From Snodgrassella sp945267035 (lineage in GTDB: Bacteria; Pseudomonadota; Gammaproteobacteria; Burkholderiales; Neisseriaceae): a DNA stretch of 64,000 nucleotides. The translations under genes and the position numbers were made by a program. Shown piece after piece: positions 55,638 to 64,000 of the stretch. The stretch covers positions 1,240,001 through 1,304,000 of the forward strand of contig NZ_JAFNPF010000001.1 of the NCBI RefSeq assembly GCF_026535915.1, read 5' to 3'. Position 1 is the first letter of the stretch; every line of letters starts with the position of its first letter. The notes beneath the pieces are model-generated. The model saw only the letters and a list, made by a program, of their open reading frames with translations. It had not been told where the DNA came from and did no database searches.

Positions 55638-56987
55638 GTGGTTTATATCAGTCGCCATGCCATCAGTGATAACATCATCTTCAGCCACGATTGTGTCACC
55701 AAGGCTCAATTGCAGCGACAATGTAAGAATCTAGCCTACAAGCAACACACTTTCTCCCAACTCAGCGTTCAAGATCGTTCACATCTATTATTAGCATTGG
55801 CTCAAAAAATCGAGCTAAATAAAAACTCTTTAGCTTATCAGATTTGCATTGAAGTAGGTCGTTGCTTACGTGAATGTGAAGCAGAAATCAATAAATCTAT
55901 TGCATTAATCCGCTATTACGCCCATCTTGCCCCCGAGCTATTAGCCAATAAAACCATCGCTACACAGGCCAGTCTCAGTCAAGTACGGTTTGAACCTTTA
56001 GGTACCTTGCTGGCTATCATGCCGTGGAATTATCCAATTTGGCAAATTTTACGCTTTGCTATACCTGCACTTTGTGCCGGTAACGCCTGCATGATCAAGC
56101 CAGCACCAACAGTCGGTCAAGTTAGTCAAATGTTATTTGAATTGGTCGATGAACAGTTGCCATTTGAGTTAGTGTGGTTAAATACCGATGATACTGAAAC
56201 AGCCATCGCACAGACCCAAGCACTGGCATTTACCGGTTCGGCTGCGACAGGGCGTCAACTGGCTTCGATGGCTGGCAAATACTTACGAAAATCAGTACTT
56301 GAACTTGGTGGCAGTAATGCATTTATCGTGCTGGATGACGCCGATATTGAACAAGCTGCCCAAGACGCTTGTTACTCTCGATTTCGCGATGCTGGACAAT
56401 CTTGTAATGCAGCCAAACGAATCATCGTTTGTACTGAGGTGGCTGATAAATTCATTACTGCCTTAGTCAAGCATACCCAAAAACTGAAAATGGGTGCTCC
56501 TTGGCTAGCAGAAACCACACTAGGTCCATTACACCGAGCTGATTTGCGTCAACAAGTACATGCTCAGGTCACTGACGCAGTTGAACATGGTGCAACGTGC
56601 TTAGTGGGTGGAAACATACCCGAATATGAACAAGGTTGGTTTTACCCAGCCACCATCTTGGATAATGTCAATCCCGCTTGTCGTGTCTATCACGAAGAAG
56701 TATTTGGACCAGTTGCGAGTATTTTAAGAGCTAAAGATTCGCTACATGCCATCGCGTTGGCGAATGATAATCCCTATGGACTAGGTGCCAGCATCTACAC
56801 CCAAAACAATCAACATGCTTGGGATCTAGCCCGGCAACTGACTGTGGGCAGTGTGTTTATCAATCGACATACCAGTAGCGACCTAAGATTACCTTTTGGC
56901 GGAGTTAAAGACTCCGGATTTGGTCGTGAATTATCAGAATTTGGTATTTATGAATTTGTAAATGTTAAATCATATTGGCAAAAGTAA
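55638..56987 (+). CDS. Aldehyde dehydrogenase, succinate-semialdehyde type (Sad/YneI-like)
   Basis: This NAD(P)-dependent dehydrogenase probably oxidises succinate semialdehyde to succinate. The 449-residue protein has the general base Glu in LELGGSNAFIVLDD and the nucleophile Cys in RDAGQSCNAAKRII, plus LLAIMPWNYPIWQILRFAIPAL in the Rossmann region and the C-terminal VFINRHTSSDLRLPFGGVKDSGFGRELSEFGI, very close to E. coli Sad (YneI). No transaminase or GABA transporter gene is near, so the source of the aldehyde is unclear. The start is a GTG with AAAGGA upstream. Confidence 0.87.
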   Translation: MVYISRHAISDNIIFSHDCVTKAQLQRQCKNLAYKQHTFSQLSVQDRSHLLLALAQKIELNKNSLAYQICIEVGRCLRECEAEINKSIALIRYYAHLAPELLANKTIATQASLSQVRFEPLGTLLAIMPWNYPIWQILRFAIPALCAGNACMIKPAPTVGQVSQMLFELVDEQLPFELVWLNTDDTETAIAQTQALAFTGSAATGRQLASMAGKYLRKSVLELGGSNAFIVLDDADIEQAAQDACYSRFRDAGQSCNAAKRIIVCTEVADKFITALVKHTQKLKMGAPWLAETTLGPLHRADLRQQVHAQVTDAVEHGATCLVGGNIPEYEQGWFYPATILDNVNPACRVYHEEVFGPVASILRAKDSLHAIALANDNPYGLGASIYTQNNQHAWDLARQLTVGSVFINRHTSSDLRLPFGGVKDSGFGRELSEFGIYEFVNVKSYWQK

Positions 56988-57094
56988 TTTCTTCCACTGT
57001 ATCCATACCATTTATACTTAAATGAATGTAAGATGTTATATCTGTATTTTTTTGCTGAAATGATTGATTTAATTAATATTAAGGTACATAAGCT

Positions 57095-57859
57095 ATGATT
57101 GTAACCAGATACCGTTACTGGTTAATCGCAGGAATAATTTTTGGCTTTATCGCCTTAATTTGGCTGATTATGCCAGAAGCAAAAGAACCTGTTGTTGCCA
57201 AAGTGAGCAATGAAAAGATTGTGCAACAGGTTCAAGCTGAAGATAAACCACCCATTACATCAACCAGTGCATCAGAACCTAAGCAAACATCAGTTAACCC
57301 CATAGTGGACAAGCCCACTGATGAATTTGCACTGCCAATCGACAAGTTACAGCAGTTATTACCAGCTAATAAAGAAGGCAAAGTAGAATTAACTTACCCA
57401 GATGGACAAAAGAAAATTCAAGGTAAATTAGAAAACGGTAAACCAGTGGGGCTTTGGCGCAATTGGTATGCAAATGGACAATTGGCATTAGAAATGTCGT
57501 GGAAACAGGGTTTGCCTAATGGAAAAACCAGAAGTTGGTACATGAACGGGCAACGACGCGGAGAAATTAATTTTGTTAATGGTCAGGCACATGGACGTTG
57601 GCAGCGCTGGTACAACAATGGACAAATCAAGCAGGACATGCATGTTAATCATGGTGTCGTCCAAACCATGACTAAATGGGATGAACAAGGACATTTGATC
57701 GCAGATCTGGCTGTGAATGATAATCAGGTTAGTGGCGTAGTTCTAAGCTGGTATGATTCCGGAGCGAAAAAAAGCGAATCTGTGTTTGAAAAAAATGAAC
57801 TTGTGCGCAAAGTTGAATGGGATGAGGATGGCAATATTGTTGATTTGAATGATAATTAA
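57095..57859 (+). CDS. Membrane-anchored MORN-repeat protein (YwqK-like)
   Basis: The 254-residue protein has an N-terminal membrane helix (about residues 8-30, WLIAGIIFGFIALIWLIM), a Pro/Ser/Thr-rich linker to about residue 85, then five or six MORN_2-type repeats of about 22 residues: YPDGQKKIQGKLENGKPVGLW, WYANGQLALEMSWKQGLPNG, WYMNGQRRGEINFVNGQAHG, WYNNGQIKQDMHVNHG, WYDSGAKKSESVFEKNE. Such proteins are often annotated as YwqK-family antitoxins, but no toxin gene is adjacent and the anchor implies an envelope location. The repeats probably bind protein or lipid; function unknown. Confidence 0.8.
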   Translation: MIVTRYRYWLIAGIIFGFIALIWLIMPEAKEPVVAKVSNEKIVQQVQAEDKPPITSTSASEPKQTSVNPIVDKPTDEFALPIDKLQQLLPANKEGKVELTYPDGQKKIQGKLENGKPVGLWRNWYANGQLALEMSWKQGLPNGKTRSWYMNGQRRGEINFVNGQAHGRWQRWYNNGQIKQDMHVNHGVVQTMTKWDEQGHLIADLAVNDNQVSGVVLSWYDSGAKKSESVFEKNELVRKVEWDEDGNIVDLNDN

Positions 57860-57867
57860 TTCCGATA

Positions 57868-58170
57868 TTATTTATTCTCAAAATAAATATCTTTGTGTAA
57901 ACCACAGCGAGGATTAAAATTTGCCTGACAAAATGGACATTGATAGTGTTGATATTGTGCATACGTCAGGCAGTTCTTACATTGACCACACATGACCGGT
58001 TTGCTATTTCTGATGTCTATTGCCTTAAAAGGATGGTCGCAGAGCTGATCATGGCATTGATAACAGGCATAATACTGTTTACATTCTCCACACTGTAATG
58101 CAACTATGTCCAGATCAGTATGATAATGCAGACAACGTCCGCAAGAGTCAATTTCAATACCTTTTATCAT
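57868..58170 (-). CDS. CHY-type zinc-finger protein
   Basis: A 100-residue protein made almost entirely of zinc-binding motifs. It carries CGRCLHYHTDLD, LQCGECKQYYACYQCHDQLCDH, VMCGQCKNCLTYAQY and CPFCQANFNPRCGLH, the spaced Cys/His pattern of the CHY zinc finger, also found in plant and yeast (Hot13-like) proteins. In bacteria it is a small cytoplasmic protein of unknown role. It converges with the MORN-repeat gene, leaving only 8 bp between the two stops. Confidence 0.85.
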   Translation of the reverse strand: MIKGIEIDSCGRCLHYHTDLDIVALQCGECKQYYACYQCHDQLCDHPFKAIDIRNSKPVMCGQCKNCLTYAQYQHYQCPFCQANFNPRCGLHKDIYFENK

Positions 58171-58310
58171 GGCATTTCCATTTGATTTATTGGTTACTTA
58201 AAAGCGCAAATTATTGAATCATGTAATGGTTTAATAATCAACATAAAAGCCAAATTACTGTTGCTATGCGTGGTGATCTGGTCTACATGAAATCCCCAGC
58301 TAAACAAGCT

Positions 58311-58339
58311 AAAAACCGAATCCATAATAGATTCGGTTT
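58311..58339 (-). terminator. Rho-independent terminator of icd
   Basis: AAACCGAATC (58313-58322) and GATTCGGTTT (58330-58339) form a 10-bp stem with a 7-nt loop. On the minus strand it is followed by T residues. It lies about 40 bp past the icd stop. Confidence 0.9.
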
Positions 58340-58376
58340 CAAATGATGATTACGCTGGTATTAATTTTTAGATAAA

Positions 58377-59615
58377 TTACATGCGTTCAATTAAAGCTTG
58401 GCCAAAAGCAGAACATGACACTTCTTTGGCACCATCCATCATACGGGCAAAATCATATGTCACAATTTTATCTGCAATCGCTTTTTCGATAGATTTGATG
58501 ACCAAATCGGCCGCTTCTTTCCAACCTAAATGACGTAACATCATTTCAGCAGAAAGTATCAAAGATCCCGGATTCACTTTGTCCTGACCAGCATATTTTG
58601 GCGCAGTTCCATGAGTTGCTTCAAATACGGCGTATTCATCAGAAATATTGGCACCTGGCGCAATACCGATACCACCTACCTGTGCAGCCAAAGCGTCTGA
58701 AATATAATCACCATTTAAATTCAAAGTGGCAATGACATCGTATTCAGCTGGGCGAGTTAGAATTTGTTGCAGGAAGGCATCGGCAATGCAATCTTTCACA
58801 ACAATGTTTTTACCGGTTTTTGGATTTTTGAATTCACACCAAGGTCCATCCCCAATCAAGGTAGCCCCGAATTCATTTTTAGCCACTTCGTAAGACCAGT
58901 CACGGAATCCACCTTCAGTGAATTTCATGATGTTTCCCTTATGAACAATGGTCACGCTATCACGATCATTGTTAATGGCATATTGAATGGCAGCACGAGT
59001 CAATCGTTGACTACCTTCTTTTGACACGGGTTTAATGCCAATGCTGGAGGTTTGTGGGAAGCGAATTTTACTTACACCCATCTCGCCTTGCAGAAAATGA
59101 ATGATTTTCTTAGCATCGTCAGTTTCAGCCAGCCATTCGATACCGGCATAAATATCTTCGGTATTTTCACGGAAGATGACCATATTGACTTTGCTCGGAT
59201 CTTTAACAGGGGAAGGAACACCATTAAAATATTGTACAGGACGTACACATTGATAAAGATCCAATTGCTGACGAATGGCCACATTTAAAGATCGGATGCC
59301 ACCACCAACCGGTGTAGTCATAGGTCCTTTAATGGCTACTTTATATTCCTTAATGGCTTCCAATGTTTCGTCTGGTAACCAGGCATTCTCACCATACAGT
59401 TGGGTGGCCTTTTCACCGGCGTAGATTTCCATCCAGACAATTTTTTTGGCTCCGTTATACGCTTTAGCCACAGCAGCATCAATAACATCTTTCATAACAG
59501 GTGTTATATCAACGCCAATACCATCGCCTTCAATAAATGGAATAATTGGATCATTAGGAATAGCCTGACCTAGTACGATTTTATGACCTTCGGTTGGTAC
59601 TTTAATATGACTCAT
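58377..59615 (-). CDS. icd: Isocitrate dehydrogenase (NADP+)
   Basis: Icd oxidatively decarboxylates isocitrate to 2-oxoglutarate in the TCA cycle. The 412-residue homodimeric-type enzyme shows IPFIEGDGIGVDITPVMKDV, the substrate loop GGGIRSLNVAIRQQLDLYQCVRP (the Ser here is the residue phosphorylated by AceK in E. coli), FRENTEDIYAGIEW, the metal-binding DCIADAFLQQIL, and the cofactor-binding EATHGTAPKYAGQDKVNP, which favours NADP+. Single-gene transcript with its own terminator. ATG at 59615 with AGGAGC upstream. Confidence 0.97.
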   Translation of the reverse strand: MSHIKVPTEGHKIVLGQAIPNDPIIPFIEGDGIGVDITPVMKDVIDAAVAKAYNGAKKIVWMEIYAGEKATQLYGENAWLPDETLEAIKEYKVAIKGPMTTPVGGGIRSLNVAIRQQLDLYQCVRPVQYFNGVPSPVKDPSKVNMVIFRENTEDIYAGIEWLAETDDAKKIIHFLQGEMGVSKIRFPQTSSIGIKPVSKEGSQRLTRAAIQYAINNDRDSVTIVHKGNIMKFTEGGFRDWSYEVAKNEFGATLIGDGPWCEFKNPKTGKNIVVKDCIADAFLQQILTRPAEYDVIATLNLNGDYISDALAAQVGGIGIAPGANISDEYAVFEATHGTAPKYAGQDKVNPGSLILSAEMMLRHLGWKEAADLVIKSIEKAIADKIVTYDFARMMDGAKEVSCSAFGQALIERM

Positions 59616-59774
59616 GGTAGCTCCTGTGATGTTACCTTAAAGATACTTAATCGCTACTCCCTCTAGCGATTAACAGTCTTTATTATGCGTTATTTTCTTA
59701 ACTTAATCCAGAGGTATATATGTGAAAGTATTAGTTATTGTTTTTATTAATTAATTTTAATTAATACTGGTAAA

Positions 59775-60863
59775 TTAAGCCTGACAAACATCTAATTCAG
59801 AGTCGTCTGCCCATAATTGAGGCTGATAAGAAAAATGATCAAAATGACTGATGCCCAAACCGATTAAGCGATATTGTTGATGAGCATCTTTGGGCATGCG
59901 GTTGAGCAATTTAAGTGCAGCAGCGGTCAGAACTTGTTCATCCACTAAAGCAGAAGAATAGGTTTGAGAGCGTGTGAAAGTCTGAAAATGGGCATTTTTT
60001 AATTTAAGGGTAATACATTTACCATATAATTTCTTTTGCTGGACCATTGTGGTTATAGACTTAGCCAGCTCGGGGATGTGATTCGCAATCTGAAGCAGAT
60101 CTTCATTTTTTTCTAAGGTGATTTCCGTTGAAATCTGCTGCCGATCTCGGTCTGGCATGACTGCTCGATCATCATGACCATGCGCAAGATCATACAGCCT
60201 ATGTCCCCAGCGTCCAAAATAATGCACCAACATATGCCTGTCGATTTGGCTTAAATCACCCACAGTGTGCCAGCCTAAAGCATGCATTTTCTCTTCCGTG
60301 ACTTTTCCAATGCCGGGTATTTTACCTAATGGCAATTGTTGTAGAAATTGATTCACCTGTGACGGAGCAATAACGAACTGACCATTGGGTTTATGCCAAT
60401 CAGACGCAATTTTAGCCAAAAATTTATTTGGCGCAATTCCGGCAGAAGCCGTTAAACCGGTTTCATTGAAAATACTTTGTCTAATCTCTCTGGCAATATC
60501 ACGCGCATAAATTAAATGTCCTTGATAATCTGTCACATCCAGATAGGCTTCATCTAAGGCCACGGGTTCAATGATTTTAGTATAGCGTTGCAGGATCGAA
60601 TGCACCTGCTGAGACATTTGGCGATATTTTTTAAAATCCGGAGGAAGGTAGATCGCCTGCGGACAAAGACGTTTGGCCACGGCCACTGACATGGCAGAAT
60701 GTAATCCAAATTGACGAGCGGGATAAGAGGCAGCACAAATGACAGATCTGGGACGTGTCCCCGCAACCACGACAGGTTGACCAATTAAATCAGGACGGTT
60801 GAGTAATTCTACAGATGCATAGAAAGCATCCATATCAATATGTATTATTTTTCGCTCATGCAT
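59775..60863 (-). CDS. dinB: DNA polymerase IV (DinB), Y-family
   Basis: DinB is an error-prone translesion polymerase without proofreading. The 362-residue protein has the N-terminal IIHIDMDAFYASVELLNRPDL (catalytic Asp10 and Asp12), the steric-gate region after it, and VALDEAYLDVT carrying the second acidic pair. The helix-hairpin-helix LGKIPGIGKVTEEKMHALG and the little-finger domain follow. The C-terminal tail is short, so the beta-clamp motif may be the terminal Leu-rich segment. No LexA-like operator was noticed upstream. Confidence 0.95.
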   Translation of the reverse strand: MHERKIIHIDMDAFYASVELLNRPDLIGQPVVVAGTRPRSVICAASYPARQFGLHSAMSVAVAKRLCPQAIYLPPDFKKYRQMSQQVHSILQRYTKIIEPVALDEAYLDVTDYQGHLIYARDIAREIRQSIFNETGLTASAGIAPNKFLAKIASDWHKPNGQFVIAPSQVNQFLQQLPLGKIPGIGKVTEEKMHALGWHTVGDLSQIDRHMLVHYFGRWGHRLYDLAHGHDDRAVMPDRDRQQISTEITLEKNEDLLQIANHIPELAKSITTMVQQKKLYGKCITLKLKNAHFQTFTRSQTYSSALVDEQVLTAAALKLLNRMPKDAHQQYRLIGLGISHFDHFSYQPQLWADDSELDVCQA

Positions 60864-60937
60864 GGCACAGATAAAACGGTTTCACTGGCTTTTTGTGGCA
60901 CAGTTGTTTTCACGCATACTGTGCCACGTAGCTAAAC

Positions 60938-62002
60938 TTAATGTAAGCTATAGCCTTTTAAATAATTGATACGTTCGTTGGTTAATTTAGTTTCACATTG
61001 TAGATAGGTGTATTCAGATTGAACACTACTTTTTGCATTGGCTGCTTGAGCCTTACACTGACTCACTTTATTTTCGATCCACTTACGTTCTTCTGGACGC
61101 AAGGTATTGCGTACTGAATCATCTAAATTAACCCACAGATGATTAATATTGTTGTTGGCATTGGCATTATTATCACGTGCTTCCTGTAATTGGCGCGCAC
61201 TGATTTGATTGCCGTTAACATTATTTTCAACTGAATTGGTACGATTATTATTCACAGTGGTTGTCACCACAGATTGACCGTTTAAAATAGCACTGGCTTT
61301 TTGTGCCTCGACACTAATCTGATCAACCGGTTTCACCTGTGCGCCTGGATTGTGAATTAAAGTCAGTGCATCAGCACGATGATATAAATGACCACCTACA
61401 TTGACAGTATCTTTCACTCCATAAGCCAATAAAGCGTTACCCAGAGTTATGGCTACATTTTGAATGGCGGATTTATCGTAATCTGAGCCCAATGTTGCTG
61501 TGGCTGAAGCAGCTGAACCAGCTTTGATAGAACTGCCCAATGGTGTGTATTGAAATGGTTTAGTGAACACATTATTTTGCATAGTAAAACCATTACTTTG
61601 CAATTGCTCTTTAATGTGCGCAGCATAATCAGTTTTGCCATTCACTAATGGGGCATAAGTCTGAATATCTTTCCAAATATTTTCTGGCACAGTGATACTC
61701 AAATTGCTGTTACAAACTTGTTTGTTGTTGGCGTCTTTACCTAATTCAGCAGCAGATAATGATACCGTCAATTCTTTTGCCGCTGACATCACTTTATCAG
61801 CATCTACAAAATGACGTGCATCGCTTTGAACAAATTGGTTAGCATTATTATCGATAACTGTCTGTAAGGTTTTTTGAATTTCGCTACTTAACTGAGGATT
61901 GTCGCAACTCAGTGGTTCAAGACCTTTTTCCTCTTTTGATTTAGAACAGGCAGTCAATGCCATTGCACCAATAAGTCCGTAGATAAATAAATTTTTTTTC
62001 AT
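60938..62002 (-). CDS. Lipoprotein with Asn-rich middle and LprI-like C-terminal segment
   Basis: The 354-residue protein starts MKKNLFIYGLIGAMALTACSK, a lipoprotein signal with lipobox LTAC. A repeat-like domain of about 180 residues follows (two similar QTVIDNNA/QFVQ and VSLSAAELG stretches), then an Asn-rich linker (RDNNANANNNINHLW). The C-terminal part RNTLRPEERKWIENKVSQCKAQA ... YLQCETKLTNERINYL resembles the Cys-paired lysozyme-inhibitor LprI/DUF1311 domain. That similarity is by eye only. The start at 62002 is preferred to one 45 bp upstream because the lipobox must be N-terminal. It would be anchored in the outer membrane. Confidence 0.7.
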   Translation of the reverse strand: MKKNLFIYGLIGAMALTACSKSKEEKGLEPLSCDNPQLSSEIQKTLQTVIDNNANQFVQSDARHFVDADKVMSAAKELTVSLSAAELGKDANNKQVCNSNLSITVPENIWKDIQTYAPLVNGKTDYAAHIKEQLQSNGFTMQNNVFTKPFQYTPLGSSIKAGSAASATATLGSDYDKSAIQNVAITLGNALLAYGVKDTVNVGGHLYHRADALTLIHNPGAQVKPVDQISVEAQKASAILNGQSVVTTTVNNNRTNSVENNVNGNQISARQLQEARDNNANANNNINHLWVNLDDSVRNTLRPEERKWIENKVSQCKAQAANAKSSVQSEYTYLQCETKLTNERINYLKGYSLH

Positions 62003-62103
62003 GTTTTTCCTCAGTTGTGTTGTAATAGGTAACTGGGATAATATCAAAAAAAATTTGTTGATTACTGTTTTAAAAGGTAATTTTTTATTATTTACCTATA
62101 ATA

Positions 62104-62145
62104 ACCGCTACTGAACAGATCAAAATATGTTCATTCAGTAGCGGT
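62104..62145 (-). terminator. Terminator-like hairpin after the M14 carboxypeptidase gene
   Basis: ACCGCTACTGAA (62104-62115) and TTCAGTAGCGGT (62134-62145) form a perfect 12-bp stem with an 18-nt loop. The tail on the minus strand (TATTATAGG) is only weakly T-rich. Confidence 0.65.
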
Positions 62146-62160
62146 AAAATATTGATGATA

Positions 62161-63291
62161 TCAGCGTAATCTATCAATAACTGCGTAGATCGGACTCAGG
62201 ATTGCTTCACCCAATCGTAATGAACGCTGTCCATTCCAACCAAAGTCATCATCTGGCCATTGATGATTGTCTTTAAAGGGCATTTCTAAAGTATAAGCGA
62301 GACATTTAAAGGTTTCGCCGACATATGATGTGGCAATCGCCAAATTGGCTTGTCCTGGCGCATCTTTTTCATAACCATAACGATCCTGAAAATCCGGACT
62401 GGCAGCAAGAAAGGCTTGGACAAATTGCTGTTGTAACTGTTGCAGACGGGTATTAAACGAAGGAATGCCTTCATTTCCAGCCAAAAATACATAGGGTAGA
62501 GATTCATCGCCATGAATATCCAGATACAGGTCGACGCCGGTCTCATGCATTTTCTGCCGCACATAAAACACTTCTGGACTGCGTTCAATTGAAGGTTCTA
62601 ACCATTCTCGATTTAAGTTTGCACCGCAAGCATTAGTGCGCAGATTACCTAAGGCAGAACCATCAGGATTCATATTGGGCACAATATAAAATGTAGCTCG
62701 ATCCAGCAATGCTCTTGAGGTAGGGTCCTGATGGTCAAGCAAGCGACCGAGCAAACCTTCCACAAACCATTCTGCCATGGTTTCACCCGGATGCTGACGG
62801 GCAGTGATCCAGATTTTCAAATCGCTGGCAGCCTGATTACCAATGGTCAGCAGATTAATATCTCGTCCTTGTAGGGTACTGCCCAAATCATTAATCTGAC
62901 ACAAACCACTACTTTGAGAATCTCCCAACAGATTTAAATGTTGTTCATAGGAGTAGGGCTCAAAATACGCATAGTAAACACTATTTGCCAGTGGAGTATG
63001 GTTAATGCTTAAAACACCATCTTCATAACTGGTAGGCACTCGGAACCAGTTAATGCGGTCATAAGAACACATGGCCGCATAATCTTGCCAGCCTTCAGGA
63101 TAAGCAGATTCTTTAGCATTGATAAAATGAAAGTGCAAATTTTGATAGGCTACACCTTGGGCTCTAAAATAAAACCACTGACGATATTCGGCTGCATTAT
63201 CTTTGGGTAGTTTTAACAGAATATTGTTTAAATCACTGATATCAACAATTTCAATATTGCCCCCATCAAACTGGGTACTGATTTTAAGCAT
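62161..63291 (-). CDS. M14-family zinc carboxypeptidase, cytosolic (Nna1/AGBL-like)
   Basis: A 376-residue peptidase. An N-terminal beta domain of about 120 residues (characteristic of the cytosolic carboxypeptidase subfamily) precedes the catalytic domain with TARQHPGETMAEWFVEGLL (the zinc HxxE), YIVPNMNPDGSALGNLRTN, ANLNREW and the second zinc His in DIHGDE. The late acid in YTLEMPFKDN is the catalytic Glu. Bacterial members act on glutamyl or peptidoglycan-like tails, but substrate is unknown here. No signal peptide, so cytoplasmic. Start at ATG 63291. Confidence 0.9.
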   Translation of the reverse strand: MLKISTQFDGGNIEIVDISDLNNILLKLPKDNAAEYRQWFYFRAQGVAYQNLHFHFINAKESAYPEGWQDYAAMCSYDRINWFRVPTSYEDGVLSINHTPLANSVYYAYFEPYSYEQHLNLLGDSQSSGLCQINDLGSTLQGRDINLLTIGNQAASDLKIWITARQHPGETMAEWFVEGLLGRLLDHQDPTSRALLDRATFYIVPNMNPDGSALGNLRTNACGANLNREWLEPSIERSPEVFYVRQKMHETGVDLYLDIHGDESLPYVFLAGNEGIPSFNTRLQQLQQQFVQAFLAASPDFQDRYGYEKDAPGQANLAIATSYVGETFKCLAYTLEMPFKDNHQWPDDDFGWNGQRSLRLGEAILSPIYAVIDRLR

Positions 63292-63678
63292 GCAGCAAAT
63301 TTCCTATGAGCTGTTGAAATATGAAAACTTAGATCTTTTGTTGTTATTTTAGCATTTTTAAATGCGGTTTTATAGCTCAGCTTAAACGCACGTTGTAGGA
63401 TGGTTAAGGCTTAACAATTGATAGTCAAGATTGTTTTTTAAGGTTTTTTTGCTTAAGTTAACCTCTATCATTTGAAATAGTTCAAACTCAATGAATCTGA
63501 ATTTTACTGAAGTTGCAGTGGGTCAAGTTAAACTGTGTTTGTTCTTGTCATCTATTTTTATCGATGGTATTTAGATAGGTTGCCGTTTCAGTTGGTCACT
63601 TTCCATTGCGCCTATAGGCTTATGAATATTGAGCAACAAATCGCGCCATTAATGGCTCTAGGTCAATATTATAAAAAT
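63292..63678. other. Intergenic spacer between the M14 gene and the sanA-like gene
   Basis: About 390 bp, AT-rich, with a short palindrome GCCATTAATGGC (63645-63656). It contains the upstream region of the M14 gene and the end of the SanA-like gene. A short plus-strand frame from 63620 runs into the sanA-like gene antisense and is not credible as a gene. Confidence 0.5.
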
Positions 63679-64000
63679 TTAATCAGTTGGTTTCTGATCT
63701 TCCAATTTGATTGGATAGGCATCACCGGTAAATTTAGGTTGTTTGTGGGTGATATATAAATCAATGATTGATTTCAATCTGGCTAAAAATTCACGCGAGA
63801 TGACTTTCATATAATTGACGCCTGAAGGAGAATCTACAGCATAACATTGCGTAGATAAGTGATATTTATTAGCAATAAATATGGCTCGCTCACAATGAAA
63901 TTGTTGGGTGATAATGGTAAATTCATCTAATTTAAACACTTGTTGCGCACGGACAATTGAATCAAGGGTGCGTAAACCGGCATAATCTAAGGTCATTGCT
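63679..64000 (-). CDS. SanA-like (DUF218/YdcF family) envelope protein, N-terminus outside window
   Basis: The visible C-terminal 106 residues show TLDYAGLRTLDSIVRAQQVFKLDEFTIITQQFHCERAIFIANKYH, the diagnostic core of SanA (vancomycin exclusion; DUF218) proteins, including the D-x-A-G-x-R-T motif and the FTI(I/V)(S/T)Q segment. The 5' part is beyond position 64000; the ATG at 63996 is internal because an Ala codon precedes it in frame. The C-terminal tail PKFTGDAYPIKLEDQKPTD is typical. Such proteins are inner-membrane anchored and affect envelope permeability. Confidence 0.87.
   Translation of the reverse strand, partial: AMTLDYAGLRTLDSIVRAQQVFKLDEFTIITQQFHCERAIFIANKYHLSTQCYAVDSPSGVNYMKVISREFLARLKSIIDLYITHKQPKFTGDAYPIKLEDQKPTD

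Noticed and set aside
57095..58170. Toxin-antitoxin pair formed by the YwqK-like gene and the CHY zinc-finger gene
   Set aside because: The genes are convergent, not cotranscribed, and the zinc-finger protein has no toxin features.
62821..62840. Second DUS-like match (TGGCAGCCTGA) inside the M14 gene
   Set aside because: Only about 9 of 12 bases match and it lies in coding sequence; expected by chance.
63535..63759. Plus-strand frame opposite the sanA-like gene
   Set aside because: It overlaps the well-supported SanA-like coding sequence antisense and shows no protein family character.

Overview
The window looks like part of a chromosome from an AT-rich betaproteobacterium of the family Neisseriaceae, most plausibly a Snodgrassella-type bee-gut symbiont. 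The evidence is a PilC/PilY1-type pilus protein with a simple-sequence repeat at its N-terminus, a DUS-like hairpin (a 12-mer matching a Neisseriaceae DNA-uptake-sequence dialect) after rapZ, an endonuclease-type MutL, the ptsN-hprK-rapZ cluster, and long gene-poor AT-rich spacers. The genus is an inference; no search was run. A run of N marks an assembly gap inside the pilus gene, so this is scaffold sequence.

Layout. 1-5191: the C-terminally cut end of an OLD-family ATPase/nuclease (minus), a 1.3 kb gene desert, and guaA (minus). 5192-9219: the large pilC-like gene, whose start is separated from its body by the N gap and at least 13 copies of a 7-bp repeat, the strongest candidate here for phase variation. 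9220-12275: sparse small genes (GNAT acetyltransferase, two-helix membrane protein, small lipoprotein) and smpB. 12397-18446 (all minus): a degenerate DAHP-synthase-like gene, ilvI-ilvH-ilvC and an MHS-type MFS transporter. 18856-25282: a four-gene export operon resembling yhiI-rbbA-yhhJ plus an outer-membrane factor, followed by a patatin-like lipoprotein. 27477-30801: aspT-aspD, an aspartate:alanine exchange plus decarboxylation pair that generates proton motive force. 30976-34150: a Sel1-repeat protein, a second gene desert, a class I glutamine amidotransferase and a SixA-like phosphatase.

34776-46000 (all plus): ubiA, ptsN-hprK-rapZ, a YlqF-type GTPase, scpB, rluB, a two-gene unit of a stand-alone Aer-like PAS protein and a signal-less PhnD-like binding protein, dusC, a SpoU methyltransferase and a DUF945 protein. 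46304-48939 (minus): dedA and mutL. 49081-57859 (plus): ettA, lon (with a good sigma-32-like promoter), the HU gene, a PpiD-like chaperone lacking a recognisable parvulin domain, a succinate-semialdehyde-type dehydrogenase and a membrane-anchored MORN-repeat protein. 57868-64000 (minus): a CHY zinc-finger protein, icd, dinB, a lipoprotein, an M14 carboxypeptidase and the end of a SanA-like gene.

Most of the window is housekeeping: branched-chain amino acid, purine and quinone synthesis, nitrogen-PTS regulation, protein quality control, repair and RNA modification. The parts most worth a second look are the heptamer-repeat pilus gene, the PAS/PhnD-like pair, the catalytically broken DAHP-synthase homologue and the gene-poor left edge carrying the OLD nuclease. 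No tRNA, rRNA, CRISPR array or intact insertion sequence was seen.
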